NCBI GenBank assembly: GCA_030278955.1
Contig: JAOANR010000009.1
Coordinates: forward strand, 41,254,945 to 41,318,944
DNA length: 64,000 bases
Source: Hygrophila difformis
Lineage: Eukaryota; Streptophyta; Magnoliopsida; Lamiales; Acanthaceae
Reading direction: 5' to 3'
Within the stretch, counting starts at the first letter, position 1. Each line of letters opens with the position of its first letter. The translations under genes and the position numbers were made by a program. Shown here one piece after another: positions 31,805 through 44,649 of this stretch. Under the pieces are notes generated by a model that saw only the letters and a program-made list of their open reading frames with translations, did not search any database and was not told the DNA's origin.

Positions 31805-34800
31805 ATGGCACCCAGAGGAAGAGGAAGAGGAAGAACCCTAACCCGTTCCCCAAACCACCACTGAAACTCCTACTGAGACACTACCAAACGACACAGAACC
31901 GATTCAACCTGAGATGGAACAACCCCAAGGTGCGCAGGACGCCCCCGCACCGAACAATGTGGGCGATCGTCTTAGGACGATAGAGGAAGTGTTGATTGCG
32001 CTCGGAAACGCGCAAGTCAACCAGGGTCAAGATGCGGCGGTACCTCCGCCCCAAGCTCGCCCTAACCACCTGGCGATGGTGAATCCTTACCAGCCGCCCC
32101 ACTATGCTGGTGAGGAGGATCCAGCTAAACTGGAAGAGTGGATCCGGACCTTCGACAAGCTGCTGGGAGCAGTTAAGTGTCCGGAAGGAGAAAGGGTGCA
32201 TGTCGCCTCATACTACTTGGGAGGCGAAGCCGACGACTGGTGGCAGGCGACGCAAGCCAAACTGACAGAAGATGACGAGCCTTACTCGTGGATGGAGATG
32301 ATGGAACTACTCAGGGATCGATTCTATCCCTTGAGTACTAAAGCTGCTATGTACGAGGAGTTCCTGTCGCTGAAGCAAGGAGGCCAAACGGTGTAGGAAT
32401 ACTACACCCGCTTCAAGGAGCTGGTGAGGTTCGCACCGAGGCTAGTGCCTACTGATGCAGAAAAGGCACAAAAGTTCGAGATGGGACTGAACCTGTCTGT
32501 GCGCGAGGTGATCGCGGGGGTACACTACCCCGATTTACAAGCTGTGTATGACCGCGCTGTGGCGGTAGCACATGTGCAGCAGCTGAAAAGAAGGGTGAGT
32601 GGGGAGTCCAGCAGGGGTCCCCAAGACGAGAGAAGCCGAGACTCAAGAAACGAGAACAACACTGGAAGGAATGAACAGCGCAGAGGGTCGAATAGGCCCC
32701 AACAAAACAACACTGGGAGGATGTTCAACCAAGAAGATCCGGTACCACCTTGCCCGAGATGTGGACGACCCCATCTGGCAAGGGGATGCCCGCAACAAGG
32801 CGCCTATTACCGATGTGGTCGAATGGGTCACGTTCGACGGGATTGCCGGACTAGACTCGAGAACATAACAAAGAGGGACGATTTGGTCGCGGGGCAAGAA
32901 CAGCCTCAAAATCAAAACGGGCGAAACGGGAATAACCAAGGGTACAGACCCCCTCAAAATAGGCCGCAAAACCAGAACCAGAACCAACGACCTCCGCCCC
33001 CTCAGAATCAAAACCAGCAACAAAATCAGCAGCCGAATGCGAATCAGCAGGACAATCACGGACGCCCTATGGGGAGGCTGAACGTGGTGAACCAAGCGGA
33101 CGTGCCTGCGCAAGGGGAAGTGATGGCAGGTACATTTTATGTGTTGAATACGCCCCTTAGAATTCTATTTGATTCTGGAGCTAGTTGCTCAATTATAGCA
33201 TCAAGAATAGTGCCTGAGTTAGATCTACCTAAGTGCGAGAGAATTAGCCTAGGAATTCAATTGCCTTCTGGAGAAGTAGTGTCTTGCTCTAAACGATATA
33301 ACGGAATTCCTATAGTGATAAAGAACGTAGAATTCTTCGCGAACTTGGTAGAATTTAACTTAAGAGACTTTGACGTCATACTGGGGATGGATTGGCTATC
33401 CCAGTATAAAGTGGTGATCGAATGCCAAAAGCAAAAGATCACCTTGTCAAAAAGTAGGGGAAAGAGGGTCATCTTTTACTCTCAGCCCCCTAAGAAAAGT
33501 AACAAAATCGTTAGTGCACTTAAACTAAGTAACTTGATGCGTAAGGGGTATGAACTATATGCGTGCTATGTGCACAACCTCGAGGCGGAAGAAAACAAGG
33601 TTGATAGCATACCAGTGGTAAGAGAATACCCGGACGTGTTCCTTGAAGACGTTCCGGGCATGCCACCAGAGACAGATCTTGAATTCACTATAGATCTCAT
33701 TCCGGGAACAGAGCCTGTCTCAAAGGCTCCATACCGGATGGCACCACTGGAAATGAAGGAGTTAAAAGAACAACTCGAGGAGCTATTGGGAAAAGGTTAC
33801 ATAAGACCGAGTACGTCCCCTTGGGGAGCACCGGTTTTATTTGTCAAGAAGAAAGACGGAGGACTACGTCTTTGCATAGATTACCGAGGACTAAACCAAG
33901 TGACCATCAAGAATAAATACCCCCTACCGAGAATAGAGGATCTGTTTGATCAACTGAAGGGAGCTTCAGTATTCTCGAAGATCGATTTGCGATCTGGGTA
34001 TCATCAATTGAGGATCGCTGAGAAGGACATTCCGAAGACGGCATTTCGAACGCGATATGGCCATTACGAGTTCACAGTGTTATCCTTCGGGTTAACAAAT
34101 GCTCCGGCCATGTTCATGAATCTCATGAACAACGTGTTCCGAGAATTATTAGACCAGTGCGTCGTAGTGTTCATCGACGACATCCTGATCTACTCAAAAA
34201 GCGAGGAAGAGCATGCCCAACACTTACATCAAGTGTTAGAAATCTTGCGAAGAAATCAGCTATACGGCAAGCTGTCGAAATGCGATTTCTAGTTGAAAGA
34301 AGTGGCATTTCTCGGACACATAGTATCCGCTGATGGAGTATCAGTGGATCCGGCAAAGGTTTCTGCAGTGACGGAGTGGGCAACTCCGAAGAGTCCAACA
34401 GAAATAAGGAGTTTCCTTGGATTAGCCGGGTATTATAGACGATTTGTGAAGGACTTTTCAAGGATTGCACGTCCTTTGACCCAGCTACTGAAGAAAGGAG
34501 CAAAATACGAGTGGACCGAAGCTTGTGAGATTGCGTTTCAAGAGCTGAAGAAACGGCTCACAACCACACCCGTATTAACACTACCATCAGAGAATGGTGA
34601 CTTCGAAGTTTATAGCGATGCTTCGAAGGAAGGTTTAGGTTGTGTCTTGATGCAAGACTCAAGAGTCGTAGCCTATGCATCACGCCAACTAAAACCTCAC
34701 GAGGAGAATTATCCGACCCACGACCTGGAGTTGGCAGCGGTCGTTTTCGCTCTAAAGATATGGAGACATTATCTTTATGGGCGGAAGTGTCGAATGTTCA

Positions 34801-36536
34801 CCGACCACAAGAGCTTGAAATATATATTCACTCAGAAGGAGTTGAATTTGAGACAGCGAAGGTGGTTGGAACTTATTAAAGACTACGATTTAGAGATAGC
34901 ATACCACGAGGGGAAGGCGAATGTGGTAGCCGATGCCCTAAGTCGGAAAACCCAACACGTTACAAACTCGTTGGTAATTCCGCCGGCATTGTACATGGAA
35001 TTGGCTAGATTGGAGCTAGAACTTGTGCATCCTGGCACAGTGAGAGAAACGGTCAATGCCATGGTCGTAGAAACTCCAATATTGGACGAGATTCGACTCG
35101 CTCAACCGGGCGACCCGAAACTCGAAAAGATAAAAGGGTATATTGCCGAAGGAAAGGCAATAGGATTTGCTGTCCACGAGGATGGAAGCATCCGTTTTAA
35201 AGGGAGATGGTGTGTGCCCCTTAAATGTGCCGAGTTGAAACAAAGGTTGATGGAGGAAGGGCACAACACGCCATATTCCGTACATCCCGGAGGTGACCAG
35301 CTATACAAAGATCTGAAGAAGATCTATTGGTGGCCGGGAATGAAGAAGGAAGTGGCGAATTTCGTGGCGAGATGTCTCACCTGCCAAAAGGTTAAGGCAG
35401 TGCGACATAAACCCTTAGGATTGATGCAACCACTAGAGATTCCAAATTGGAAGTGGGATAGCATCTCAATGGACTTTGTCTCGGGATTACCCCGATCACC
35501 TAAAGGCATGAACAAGATTTGGGTGATTGTGGATAGGCTAACGAAGACAACCATATTTATCCCAATGAAAGACACGTGGACTATGGACCAATTGGCCCGA
35601 GCCTACATTGATAATGTGGTACGACGACATGGAGTACCACATGATATCATTTCCGATAGAGATAGTAGATTTGTCTCTCATTTCTGGACGGAGTTACAAA
35701 AAGCTCTCGGTACTCAAATCAAAATGAGCACCGCATTCCACCCGATGACGGATGGTCAAACCGAGAGAACAATCCAAACACTAGAGGACATGCTGAGAGC
35801 ATGTGTGTTGGAATTCAAAGGAAATTGGGAATCTCATTTACCCTTGATTGAGTTTTCCTATAATAATAGCTACCATGCTAGCATCGGCATGGCACCTTTC
35901 GAGGCGTTGTATGGACGAAAGTGCCGAAGCCCATTGAGCTGGGAAGAAAACGATAAGTCCGTGGTAGTGGGACCACAACTTATCGAAGACATGGCTCAAC
36001 AAATCAAAGTGATTCAAGGGAAGATGAAAGCCGCACAAGACCGTCAAAAGAGTTACGCCGACGTGAGACGACGAGACCTAGAATTTCAAGTGGGAGATAG
36101 GGTCATGTTAAAGATATCACCCATGAAGGGAGTGATGCGCTTTGGCAAGCGAGGGAAGTTAAGTCCTCGATACATAGGACCTTACGAAATTCTAGAACGA
36201 GTCGGAACTCTAGCCTACCGATTGGCTTTACCGCCACACTTAGATAGAGTTCATAATGTCTTTCATGTCTCGCAACTAAAGAAGTATGTGCCGGACCCGA
36301 CACATGTACTTCAACCGGAGATAATGGAGCTCGATGAAGATTTGACTTACGAAGAAGTCCCAGTGCGTATTCTCGATACTAAGGAACGAGTAACGAGGAA
36401 CAAAACCGTCAAAATGATCAAGGTTCTGTGGTCAAACCATGAAAGTGAAACGGCAACTTGGGAAGTAGAATCTGACATGAGAGAACGATACCCGACATTG
36501 TTCCAAACCGATACCGACACAGTTATGGGGACATAA
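31805..36536 (+). pseudogene. Gag-Pol of gypsy-2, broken
   Basis: Collinear with the intact gypsy-1 polyprotein. The start at 31805 (MAPRGRGRGR) runs into a stop after 19 codons through a one-base frameshift; the correct frame resumes before 31914. In-frame TAG codons at 32394-32396 (a Gln position in gypsy-1) and 34290-34292 (a Trp position) break gag and reverse transcriptase. The first Cys of the second zinc knuckle is Tyr ([14 protein letters not shown]). Remaining landmarks: protease DSGAS near 33171, FIDD near 34175, RNase H near 34600-34940, integrase finger and DDE core near 35260-35800, chromodomain near 36350-36510. Both stops are C-to-T or G-to-A changes, so they look like decay rather than readthrough signals. 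Confidence 0.94.
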
Positions 36537-36539
36537 CTG
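36519..36539 (+). other. Hairpin over the pol stop, gypsy-2
   Basis: CAGTTAT/ATAACTG around GGGGAC, as in the other three gypsy elements. Confidence 0.75.
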
Positions 36540-36546
36540 CAATCTT

Positions 36547-36758
36547 AAGGGGGAGAGGATGTCATACCACCTATTTTTCGTGCACTTTTGTAAACTTTTG
36601 AACTACGTTATGGCTTGATCCCTTTACCGGGTACGTAGGCAGCTTAGAGTTTTAATTCTAAGTTCAGTCACAACATAATAAAACAAACAAAAGACCTTAG
36701 CACGAGAAAAGCCGAAACGCAACTTGGAGGACGAAGTTGATTCTTAAGGAGGGTAGAC
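36547..36758 (+). other. Double polypurine tract and 3'-only U3 segment, gypsy-2
   Basis: PPT1 (AAGGGGGAGAGGA, 36547-36559) is where gypsy-1, -3 and -4 start their LTRs. Here 199 bp (36560-36758) follow that are homologous to the start of the gypsy-1 LTR, yet they are absent from the gypsy-2 5' LTR. A second PPT-like AAGGAGGGTAGAC (36746-36758) then directly precedes the LTR proper at 36759. Confidence 0.8.
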
Positions 36759-39357
36759 TGTAATACCCGAGAATTTTCCAACATAAAATAAAACAATAAT
36801 TAAATAAATAAACAATAAATACCATAAATAAATAAATCCAGCAAATAAAGAAATCAATAAAGATAAGGAAATGAGAAAATGAGATTTAACTTAAAAAGGA
36901 ATTAAAAGAATTTAATTAAATAAAAGGATGGATTAAAGGTAAATAAATTATACACTGAAACCCGACACTAATGAACTCGAGGATTCGAGTCCAAAACATT
37001 CAACTAGACCCGAGTAAAAATTTAGAGAAAAAGTAGTAACCCGAAGATACCCCGGGAATCGGAATTCGGGAGCATAGAGGGATAGAAACCCGAAAGAGAG
37101 GCGGAAAAGCACGACGGATCGCACGACCCGCCCGGACCGAAGTCCAGGCGAGTGTCGCGCGGTGGCCGCGCGTTCGAAGGAGGAAGAGCGCGCCACGACC
37201 GCGCCACACGACAGATTCGCCCGTTGCGTGAATCTCTCGCCCGAACGCGGATTTTTCGACTTTCGGTTGAACATCTCTCGACCCAAGACCCTTAGGTCAG
37301 ATGTTGGACGCCCTAGGACTTGAAAATCTATAAATACGACCTCCTAGGAGCTCCAAATACTTTTACGAAACCCTACAACCTTCTACACATTCGAAACCCT
37401 AAATCCGGAGTCGTCAGAGGCATGAAAGCAAAGGCGAGACCTGTTGGACGAAATTTCTACAGACCTCCATAGTCGTGGTAAGTCTCGATCCAATCTTTGT
37501 TCCATAAACGATTCGAAAACGAATCCTAATCATCTTCTTTTCTCTTCTACACCTCGTATTGGATCTAGATCGTAGAACCCAACGAACGGAGAGGAGAAAC
37601 GGTGGACTGGAAGCCACGCCTTCGAATAGACGATCCCGAACGTTCATAGACTCTGTAAGTTAACTCTTACATGGTTTTGGGATGAATTAAAACATTCAAA
37701 CTAAAAGATTACCAAGAAATCGAAAATCTGTCAATCTAAACTTTCTACCGATGCAACAGATTTGTTGAATTTTTCCGAACCTTAAAACGAATTCAAACGG
37801 AGAAACTTAAAACACAAAAAACGTTCCTAAGACTTAGATCTAGCTACTGTGAATTTTTGAGAATTTTTGGAGTCGATTTGATATGTGAAAACCCACCGAA
37901 ACCGAACTGTTTGAATCTAGATCTTGAAATCTTGGACGGAACTTAGGAATGATCTTGATCACGTTTTTGACATAGGATCTATACTGTTTTAGATCTTTGG
38001 CCGAACATGAAAGTTGTAGATAATTGTCTTAAGATGATCTCTGTCAAATTTCATCAAATTTGGTGTTGAATTGCTATGGTAGAATTCGAAATCTTTAAAC
38101 TGTGATACATTAAACTCGGACAGAATTGTTCTTATGCGAAAATTGGTGATTTTGACCTACTTAGGTATCTCGGATTGAAAAAGTTAAAACACGAAAATTG
38201 TAGATCTTGATGTTTCTGAGTCAGATATGAAAGTTTAGAATTTTTGGAATTAAATCTGATTTTAGACGAATTTTAGAGTAAACTGTGGTTTACCGGAAAC
38301 AAAATCTTGAAATCTTGTTGAAACATGGAATTAACCTTTAGGGTTGAAATGAGTTGAGATATTCTTTTTAAATAAATACAATTAAAGTCAGATTTTAAAA
38401 ATTAAATCCCCTTACAAACTTGATAAATTAAAATTAGGGGTGAGTGCTCTGCAGGGTGCCCCCTAACGATTCACTTCGTGCCGTAATGGACGATGGTGAC
38501 CCCGCGCGCTAAAATTGAAATGTGATATTGCCAAAACGGCGAAATATAGAGCCTACACTCTCGTGAATATCCGTATGGGTTTCCCGAGGCTCCGGAGTGG
38601 TACTGGGTATGGCTGATACGGTTGCGGCCGCCGGGCTACCGGCTAAACTTGTTGACATCGCGATGCTATCGTGAAACTTTGAGATACCAAATCGGGGATG
38701 TAATGGGGATACTAAACTAAATTAAATTAGATTAAATTATGTTGATGTCCAATTAAATTATTTAAATGCTTTCCTTAATTTATGGCTATTATTCTAAACC
38801 ATGCGATGTGTGTTATTAAATAGAGCACTGAAATAAATTATGCTATTGATTAGTTGATTAGATTAAATTAAATATTATGTTATTATCATGCTTTCAGTTA
38901 TTTATTAAATTAATGGCTTTTAAACCCTACGATCATGCATGTGTTAACTTACTCAGCAAGTTTGCTGACCAAAACCGTTTTTACTCCCTTTCTTACAGAA
39001 TATGTGGAATGAGCATGTGTGGGCACGATTCATGCATGGGATTTTGGGATTGTTATTTTGCTTTTAAATTCGTACTTTAGACTATATTATGAACGGGCCT
39101 GTTTAACCCGTGTTTTGGCCATGTCGGCCCTATTTATATTTTCCGCTGCGATACTGTACTAAACCATTTATTTCCGCTGCGCTATATTAATATTATTTTC
39201 GAATTATATTGTATGGGCTATTTTGAATGATTTAAATGTTTTAAATACTGCAATACCTAGCCTTGCATCTCTTTAGTAAGCTCGGAGAAACCGTGTCTTA
39301 CTAGGGAGATGTGGCGGTGACATCCCGACCTGGGTGACCAAAAATCGGGGTGTTACA
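36759..39357 (+). repeat. Gypsy-2 3' LTR
   Basis: 2599 bp, starts TGTAATACCCGAG and ends GGGGTGTTACA, followed by TSD ACCTC. It pairs with 28214-30811. Confidence 0.94.
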
Positions 39358-40762
39358 ACCTCCCAAAATATTTTAAAGAACCCAATGTTGAATCCGTCCG
39401 GGTCGGGAGCCTATTGCTATCGCAACTCCAAACAGCCGCCCGAATTTCCTCCTCCGTGAAATCCCTGCACAACCATTCCTCGTCTACCACACTAACCTTA
39501 GACAACCCAGTATCTAGTAGTTGAAATAGGTCCACTTTTTGCTTGGAGAACATATTCTGAAAATATTCAAATGCCTTATCTTTAATCAGACCCGGATCAT
39601 CTATCGTCTCCCCCTCCACTCTAATATTTCCAATAAATTTTCGCTGCCTCTTGAGAGCCGTCACCGCATGGAAGAACCTCGTGTTTTGGTCGCCTTCTTT
39701 AATCCACTTGAGTCTCGATTTCTGAAACCATCTCCTCTCTTCCGCCATTAACATAGACTTAAGTTCCAAACGCTTTCCCCTCCAGATCTCCCTATCAGCG
39801 TCGTTAGAGCCGGATTGATGAAAATTTCCCTCCAGATCTTCAATCTCCGCCAAAATGCATTGGATTCGTTTTTCCATATCTGCCGCCCCATACCCTTCCC
39901 AATTACGAATCTTCCCCTTTAACGACCTGAGCCTACTAAACAGTCTGTTCCCTTGATTTTGCTCCACCCCTCTCCATACCTCCCGAACAAGATCCGGGAA
40001 TCCTTTCTCATCCATCCAGTAATTAAAAAACCTAAAAGGCTTAGGGCCCCAAGTTTTTTCCCCCACCTCCAAGCAAACAGGGTAGTGATCAGAAAGCACT
40101 GACTCCCCTCTCCGTTGGATAACCCCATCCTCCAAGCACAACCATTCCGGCGAAAGTAGAAACCTATCCAATCTGCTCCCTGCCCGCCCACCCCTGCCGT
40201 ACCATGTATATTGGCCTCCCAGCATGGGAAGATCTACCAAACCCATGTGGTTGATAAATTCCCTAAATTCCCTAATCGAACCGGTATCCTCACTTGCTCC
40301 AAATCTCTCCCCTTCCTTCCCCACTGCGTTGAAATCCCTAACCACACACCAAAACTCCCCATTCCCAGTGTCGCACTTATTGATTATCAAATTCCAAAAA
40401 GCCAGTCTTTCCGACCTGTCGTTCGGCGCATGGATACATATAAAATTAATAACCCCCTGCCCCCAGCTACTAAAACTCCCCTTTACCCAGATGAAATGGT
40501 GCTCACTCTCTACAACCCTAAAAGAACCCCCCTACCCACCCCAAATCACCAACAGACCACCTGTACTTCCGTTGGCTGGTTGAAAACAATACTTACAATC
40601 TCTCGACCCCCATAATCTATATATCAAACGATCCCTGATCTCACTCATTTTCGTCTCCTGAAAGCATAACATTGATGGCTTAAGTTTCTTGCATAACCTC
40701 ACTACCGCCCTACGTCTCACCCCCCCATTCAATCCCCTTAAATTGCAAGATATTATCCGCAT
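39358..40762 (-). pseudogene. LINE ORF2, N-terminal part (endonuclease and RT start)
   Basis: Begins at 40762 with MRIISCNLRGLNG, the AP-endonuclease start. Catalytic motifs follow: QETK, the DFN block (here VVRDFNAV, with Arg where GDFN is usual), SRLDRFL, SDHYPV. An in-frame TAG at 40532-40534 breaks the endonuclease. A long linker reaches the RT N-terminus (WLCRDFTEEEIRAAVW), where a one-base frameshift near 39400 precedes the PDPDGFNIGFF motif. Translation then runs into gypsy-2, and the protein resumes at 28213. ORF2 starts 36 bases after the ORF1 stop. Confidence 0.9.
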
Positions 40763-40797
40763 CCAAAATTTAAACGCTCAAGCCTGACCGCCCCCTG

Positions 40798-42777
40798 TCA
40801 ACTGCTAACCCACCAGATCTTCCACACCCTGGCAACAGCCTCCTCACGATTCAATCGGCACCCTAGTCCTAACATTTTAGCTACCTCTATAATCTTTTCC
40901 GCTTCTGAGAAATCAACGAGCTTTACTTCTTCCCCTACCCAAATTGTTGTGAACTCCAGTTGGGCAAATCCATCACACCCAATCTGATATCCACTAGTTC
41001 TGCTCTTGTACTTCTTTGGCCCGCTCTTTATGCCCTTCCTTCGACCCCCTCTATGCATCCGCGGCCTCCCAGACAAAAATCTTGCCAGAACCTCCTCCAC
41101 CTTACTTATTTCAGCCTCTGCTCTAGACTCCTCTCCGTCCGTTTCAGTATCTGCGATTGATTTCTCTACTCTTTCCCACTTATCCCCGTCTTTTAGCTGT
41201 CCCTCTTCCCGTATCTCCTCAACTGGTGCCAATTGTGGATCACTCGCACCTACCTCAATCCCCTGCCAATTCCTTTCTGTTACCTCCTCCGACTGAACTG
41301 TCTCTCTCGACTCCCTCTCCATACTCCCCTGAGAATTATCGATAGGTTCTATTCCAATTGTCTGCATACTCCCCTCTACATCGTTGATATGTTCCCCAGA
41401 AGAGTTGAGACATGCGATTACTCCAGCCCTATGATCCCCGGATTTGTGAGCCCTATTCCCTTCCTGGACTAAAGACCCACGACCCTCAACACCTTCCTCT
41501 CTATTAGCTTCAGCCCGCCACTTTTTGGTTTCTGGCCCAGTACCAATTGAATTCGACCCATCTGGATTTGGCCCATCTATAGTCCTCTCCTCCAGCTGCT
41601 CGATAGTTTTCTGCACTTTGAATTTCCTCTTGGAGAAAATCCCCGCATGCCTCATTTATGACCTCCGTTAGCGCCGCAACTTTATGAGCATGTTTTGTTT
41701 TCCAATGCAATCTTACAGGTGACTGTTCCGATTCCCCACCAATCTTAGTCCTGGAGCTCTCCCCACCCGTCGCTTCCGGCCGCCTGTGCTCCATCTCCTC
41801 TGTCGGTTTTTCTTCTTTCCGCTGAGGCTCCCAAGTCTCCGCTTCCTCGTCCTCCACCACCACCCTATCACCGAAGTTAGCCACTATCTGGAGAACCTTC
41901 GATAGACCTTCTACCTGAACAGAAACCTCCGATGGAACAGTATCCCCTTCTGGTAGTTCCACCAAAACTTTCGCCCGGTCCAGCCTACGTTTCTCCTTCG
42001 TTTCTTTGTCCATATTAATCACTTTACCCCACCCTTCAACCACCCTCTTGAAATTCTCATAGCTCCATGCATGGAAGGGTATTCCATAGATGTATATCCA
42101 CACAAGCAGTTTCTTGTCCACAAAACCTGCTACCCATCCTCTCTTCCCTGCAATAAATTGGTTATCCCCCCCATCGGCCAAATAGCTATCTGTCCTCACC
42201 CTACTGTTAACCACTACCAACACTGTGTTACCCCCTCCATAAATTATTTCAACACAGTCCTGATATGATTTGAGGAGCCAATCTTGAAAACCAACCAACA
42301 TATCTAAATGACTCATTTCCACCACCGCCGTCCTATATAGCCACTCCAGGTCTTTTTGAACTATTTCAAGTCCACATGCCCTAATTTTGTTACATCAGAT
42401 CTCTGTTCCCTACTTCCTGATAGAACTTCGGCAAACGTTCGACCGTCACGCCATGCAGGTTTGCCTACAAACTTTCCTGCCCCTCTCCTCCCTGCCTGGT
42501 TAGATGGTCCTGCTGGAATCGTAGGGTTGCTATTCCGAGTGCCTTCCTTCCTTGATCCCTGACCACTTGGTGTAGCCCATTTAACCTTTAACTTTTTTCT
42601 TGACCATTCCCGCCCATCCAATTCTCTGATGACTCGTCCCGCTTCTTCCTTACCGGAAAATCTAAAGAAACCGTACTTGAATCCATTTTCCGGCCAACTT
42701 CTCGTAGGGAAAAACCAACCTTGAACCTTTGCTACTTTATCAATTTCTTTGATGAGAACCATAACTCCAGCTCCCAC
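40798..42777 (-). pseudogene. LINE ORF1 (RRM plus DUF4283-like), two frameshifts
   Basis: From 42777: an RNA-recognition-motif-like N-terminus (MVLIKEIDKVAKVQGWFF, RNP1-like KYGFFRF) followed by basic sequence. After a frameshift near 42350 comes a DUF4283-type region (VGFQDWLLKSYQ, WIYIYGIPFHAWSYENFKRVVEGWGKV). After a second frameshift near 41600 comes a charged tail rich in Glu, ending WKIWWVSS. Plant L1 ORF1 proteins with RRM or DUF4283 bind LINE RNA. The two shifts return the reading to the original frame. Confidence 0.82.
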
Positions 42778-43088
42778 AGGGATATTCCCTATATATAAAC
42801 TCCTACCAGGTTACGTCGAGCCTTAGCTACTCTGTCGACATTGCTGCTCCTCGTCACTGACCCCTGCCTAAGCTGCCCATTGACCTTGGTTTCCCACCTC
42901 CTGGCGTTCTCCTCCCTGTTCATCGGCGTTCTCCTCACTAAAATGTTCATCGGCGTTATCCTACACTTTCAACGCTCTCAATTGGTGATGAGTAATTGGT
43001 ATCTACCAAATATCATACTTATGTATTATAATAAATATATAAAATAATATTAAATTAAGAATATGATCGGTGTTAAAAAAAAAAAAAA
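42778..43088 (-). other. LINE 5' UTR
   Basis: About 310 bp ahead of ORF1. It has a short duplicated CATCGGCGTT block near 42920-42960 and ends in an A/T run at 43073-43092 beside the target duplication. Confidence 0.6.
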
Positions 43089-43103
43089 AAAAACTCATGC
43101 CCG

Positions 43104-43409
43104 TCACCTTGTCTTCTGTAGAGTTTGTAGTGTTTCGAACTCCACTTTGCTAACGCTGTCCAGCGTTCTTTATCCAAAATAAAAGAAATACTCATGCCCG
43201 ATATATTTATACAGTATTTTGCTAAACACTTGTCGTTATTTATTTATTTATTACTAAAGCATTTTAGATGCTGTGGATTGAATAGTTACGAGACATTAGT
43301 TTAGCTAAAAAATAGTTACGAGACATTAACCACTTTGGGTTTGAGTTTGTGTTAATGCAAAGAAGTATCATTATGTAAAGAAATTTGTTATTTGTATTTG
43401 GTGTTGTTA
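43104..43409. other. AT-rich spacer, no gene seen
   Basis: Host DNA interrupted by the LINE. ACTCATGCCCG occurs again at about 43189-43199. No coding frame. Confidence 0.55.
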
Positions 43410-43440
43410 CTAGTAGTATTACCCGCCGAATGGGCGTAAA
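43410..43440 (-). mobile_element. Helitron 3' terminus (first)
   Basis: On the minus strand the sequence reads a short hairpin (CGCC/GGCG near 43424-43436), then GGGTAATACTACTAG followed by host T. This is the hairpin plus CTAG end of plant Helitrons. The 5' TC end lies to the right and was not located; the SINE at 43665 would be inside. Confidence 0.55.
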
Positions 43441-43664
43441 TATAGATAATACGAATAAAAATATCTAATTTAACAAATAAAATTCTTCAATTTTATTATA
43501 TTGATTATATTTCTCAAACTCAATAAATTATTTTAAACATGACATGAGTTCTATATAATGCATAACGTACAATCGACCAATAGACATATGTCATTATCAA
43601 TATTTATATATTACAATACCTTAAAAAATACAGTATTATACTACAAATAAACAATAGTTGAAAG

Positions 43665-43837
43665 AGGTTGTGGACTTACCCTAGTGGTCAAGTCCCCCGT
43701 CTCCCAACCATAGGTTGGGGGTTCGATCCCCATCCGGCCCGCTTTCCCTCCCATTTATCCCCCTTTGTAATTTATGTGGTTTGGGCTCCCACGTACATTT
43801 GCCGACACATGAGTGTCACCATTTACCAAAAAAAAAA
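43665..43837 (+). mobile_element. tRNA-derived SINE, copy 2
   Basis: 173 bp between 14-bp direct repeats ACAATAGTTGAAAG (43651-43664 and 43838-43851). A-box-like TACCCTAGTGGTCAAG, B-box GGTTCGATCCC, then CCCTTTGTAATTTATGTGG and GGGCTCCCAC, and an A-rich tail. Same family as the copy at 5679-5849, with a divergent head. Confidence 0.88.
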
Positions 43838-43851
43838 ACAATAGTTGAAAG

Positions 43852-44649
43852 GACAAAAAAACATGAAAAAAAACAAAGATAAAAAACTTTCTACTCACAA
43901 TTCTAATGTCATACATTGACAAAGAAAGTACGTGAAATCACATTGTACTCGGTAATTGATTATTGATATTGATTCACCCTAAAGTGCTGAGAAATTAAAA
44001 ATTTGACAAAGATGTAGATATTTCCAAATTAAATTAGCAAAATATAAGAAATACTCTTGTGAATGAATCAATTGCAAAATTAAAATGATTATGGTTTCAT
44101 CAATTAATTATCGCATACATACAGATATCTATTTATTGAATTTATCTAATACAAATATTTGATATTCATTCAACCAATAAAGTTTTTGCGACATATATTT
44201 GGTAGTATTCTTTCTATAATAATTAATGAAATTAAATTATCTAATGCGAATTTCGCTCAAATTTGGTTCTGTTATAGTTTGAAAGTGCATTATGCTTATA
44301 TATAATTCCTTCATTTTTTATGGTGAAAAATGATTGACTTTTGCTACTATTTATTACCCAACTTTGACTAATTTTTATATAAGAAAAACATAGTCAAGTG
44401 GGATCTCGTCAGATTCGTCTCATCGTGTAGTTTTAAAATATTGAACTTTTAAAAATTTTATTTGTATACATTTTGAGTTATTGATGAGTTATTGATCATT
44501 AGAAATGTTATTGGATTGCATGCAGAAAGTTAAAGTTGAGGAAATAGGTAGGCTACTATTTATAAGGGGATTTTTGTGAGATGAAATTGATAAGTTAATG
44601 TTCATAAGGGTAGGTTACTGTTCATAAGGGATATTGTTTTTATATATTA
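43852..44649. other. AT-rich spacer, no gene seen
   Basis: Very AT-rich, possibly the interior of a Helitron. No coding frame or RNA gene recognised. Confidence 0.5.

Larger units (their letters stand above)
28214..39357 (+). mobile_element. Gypsy-2: full-length but decayed chromodomain gypsy element
   Basis: An 11,144-bp element with 2.6 kb LTRs, flanked by ACCTC (28209-28213 and 39358-39362). The 5' LTR's first base is changed (CGTAATACC against TGTAATACC in the 3' LTR). LTRs differ at roughly 25-30 positions by eye, so it is older than gypsy-1. It has the same gene order as gypsy-1, but Gag-Pol has one frameshift and two stops. The LTR begins about 200 bp further into U3 than in its relatives. 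Confidence 0.94.
23025..43088 (-). mobile_element. L1-type LINE, decayed, split by gypsy-2
   Basis: A minus-strand LINE bounded by the 15-bp duplication AAAAACTCATGCCCG (23010-23024 and 43089-43103). The 3' poly-A tail appears as T14 at 23025-23038. From 5' to 3' it has a 5' UTR, ORF1 (RRM and a DUF4283-like region, 42777 to 40798), ORF2 (endonuclease, reverse transcriptase, zinc-binding RVT, RNase H, 40762 to 25469) and a very long 3' region. Gypsy-2 (TSD ACCTC) interrupts ORF2 inside the reverse transcriptase. Removing gypsy-2 leaves about 8.9 kb. Confidence 0.92.

Noticed and set aside
32394..34292. In-frame TAG codons in gypsy-2 Gag-Pol as programmed readthrough sites
   Set aside because: The close relative gypsy-1 has sense codons at both places, both changes are deamination-type transitions, and there is an additional frameshift. 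Decay is simpler.
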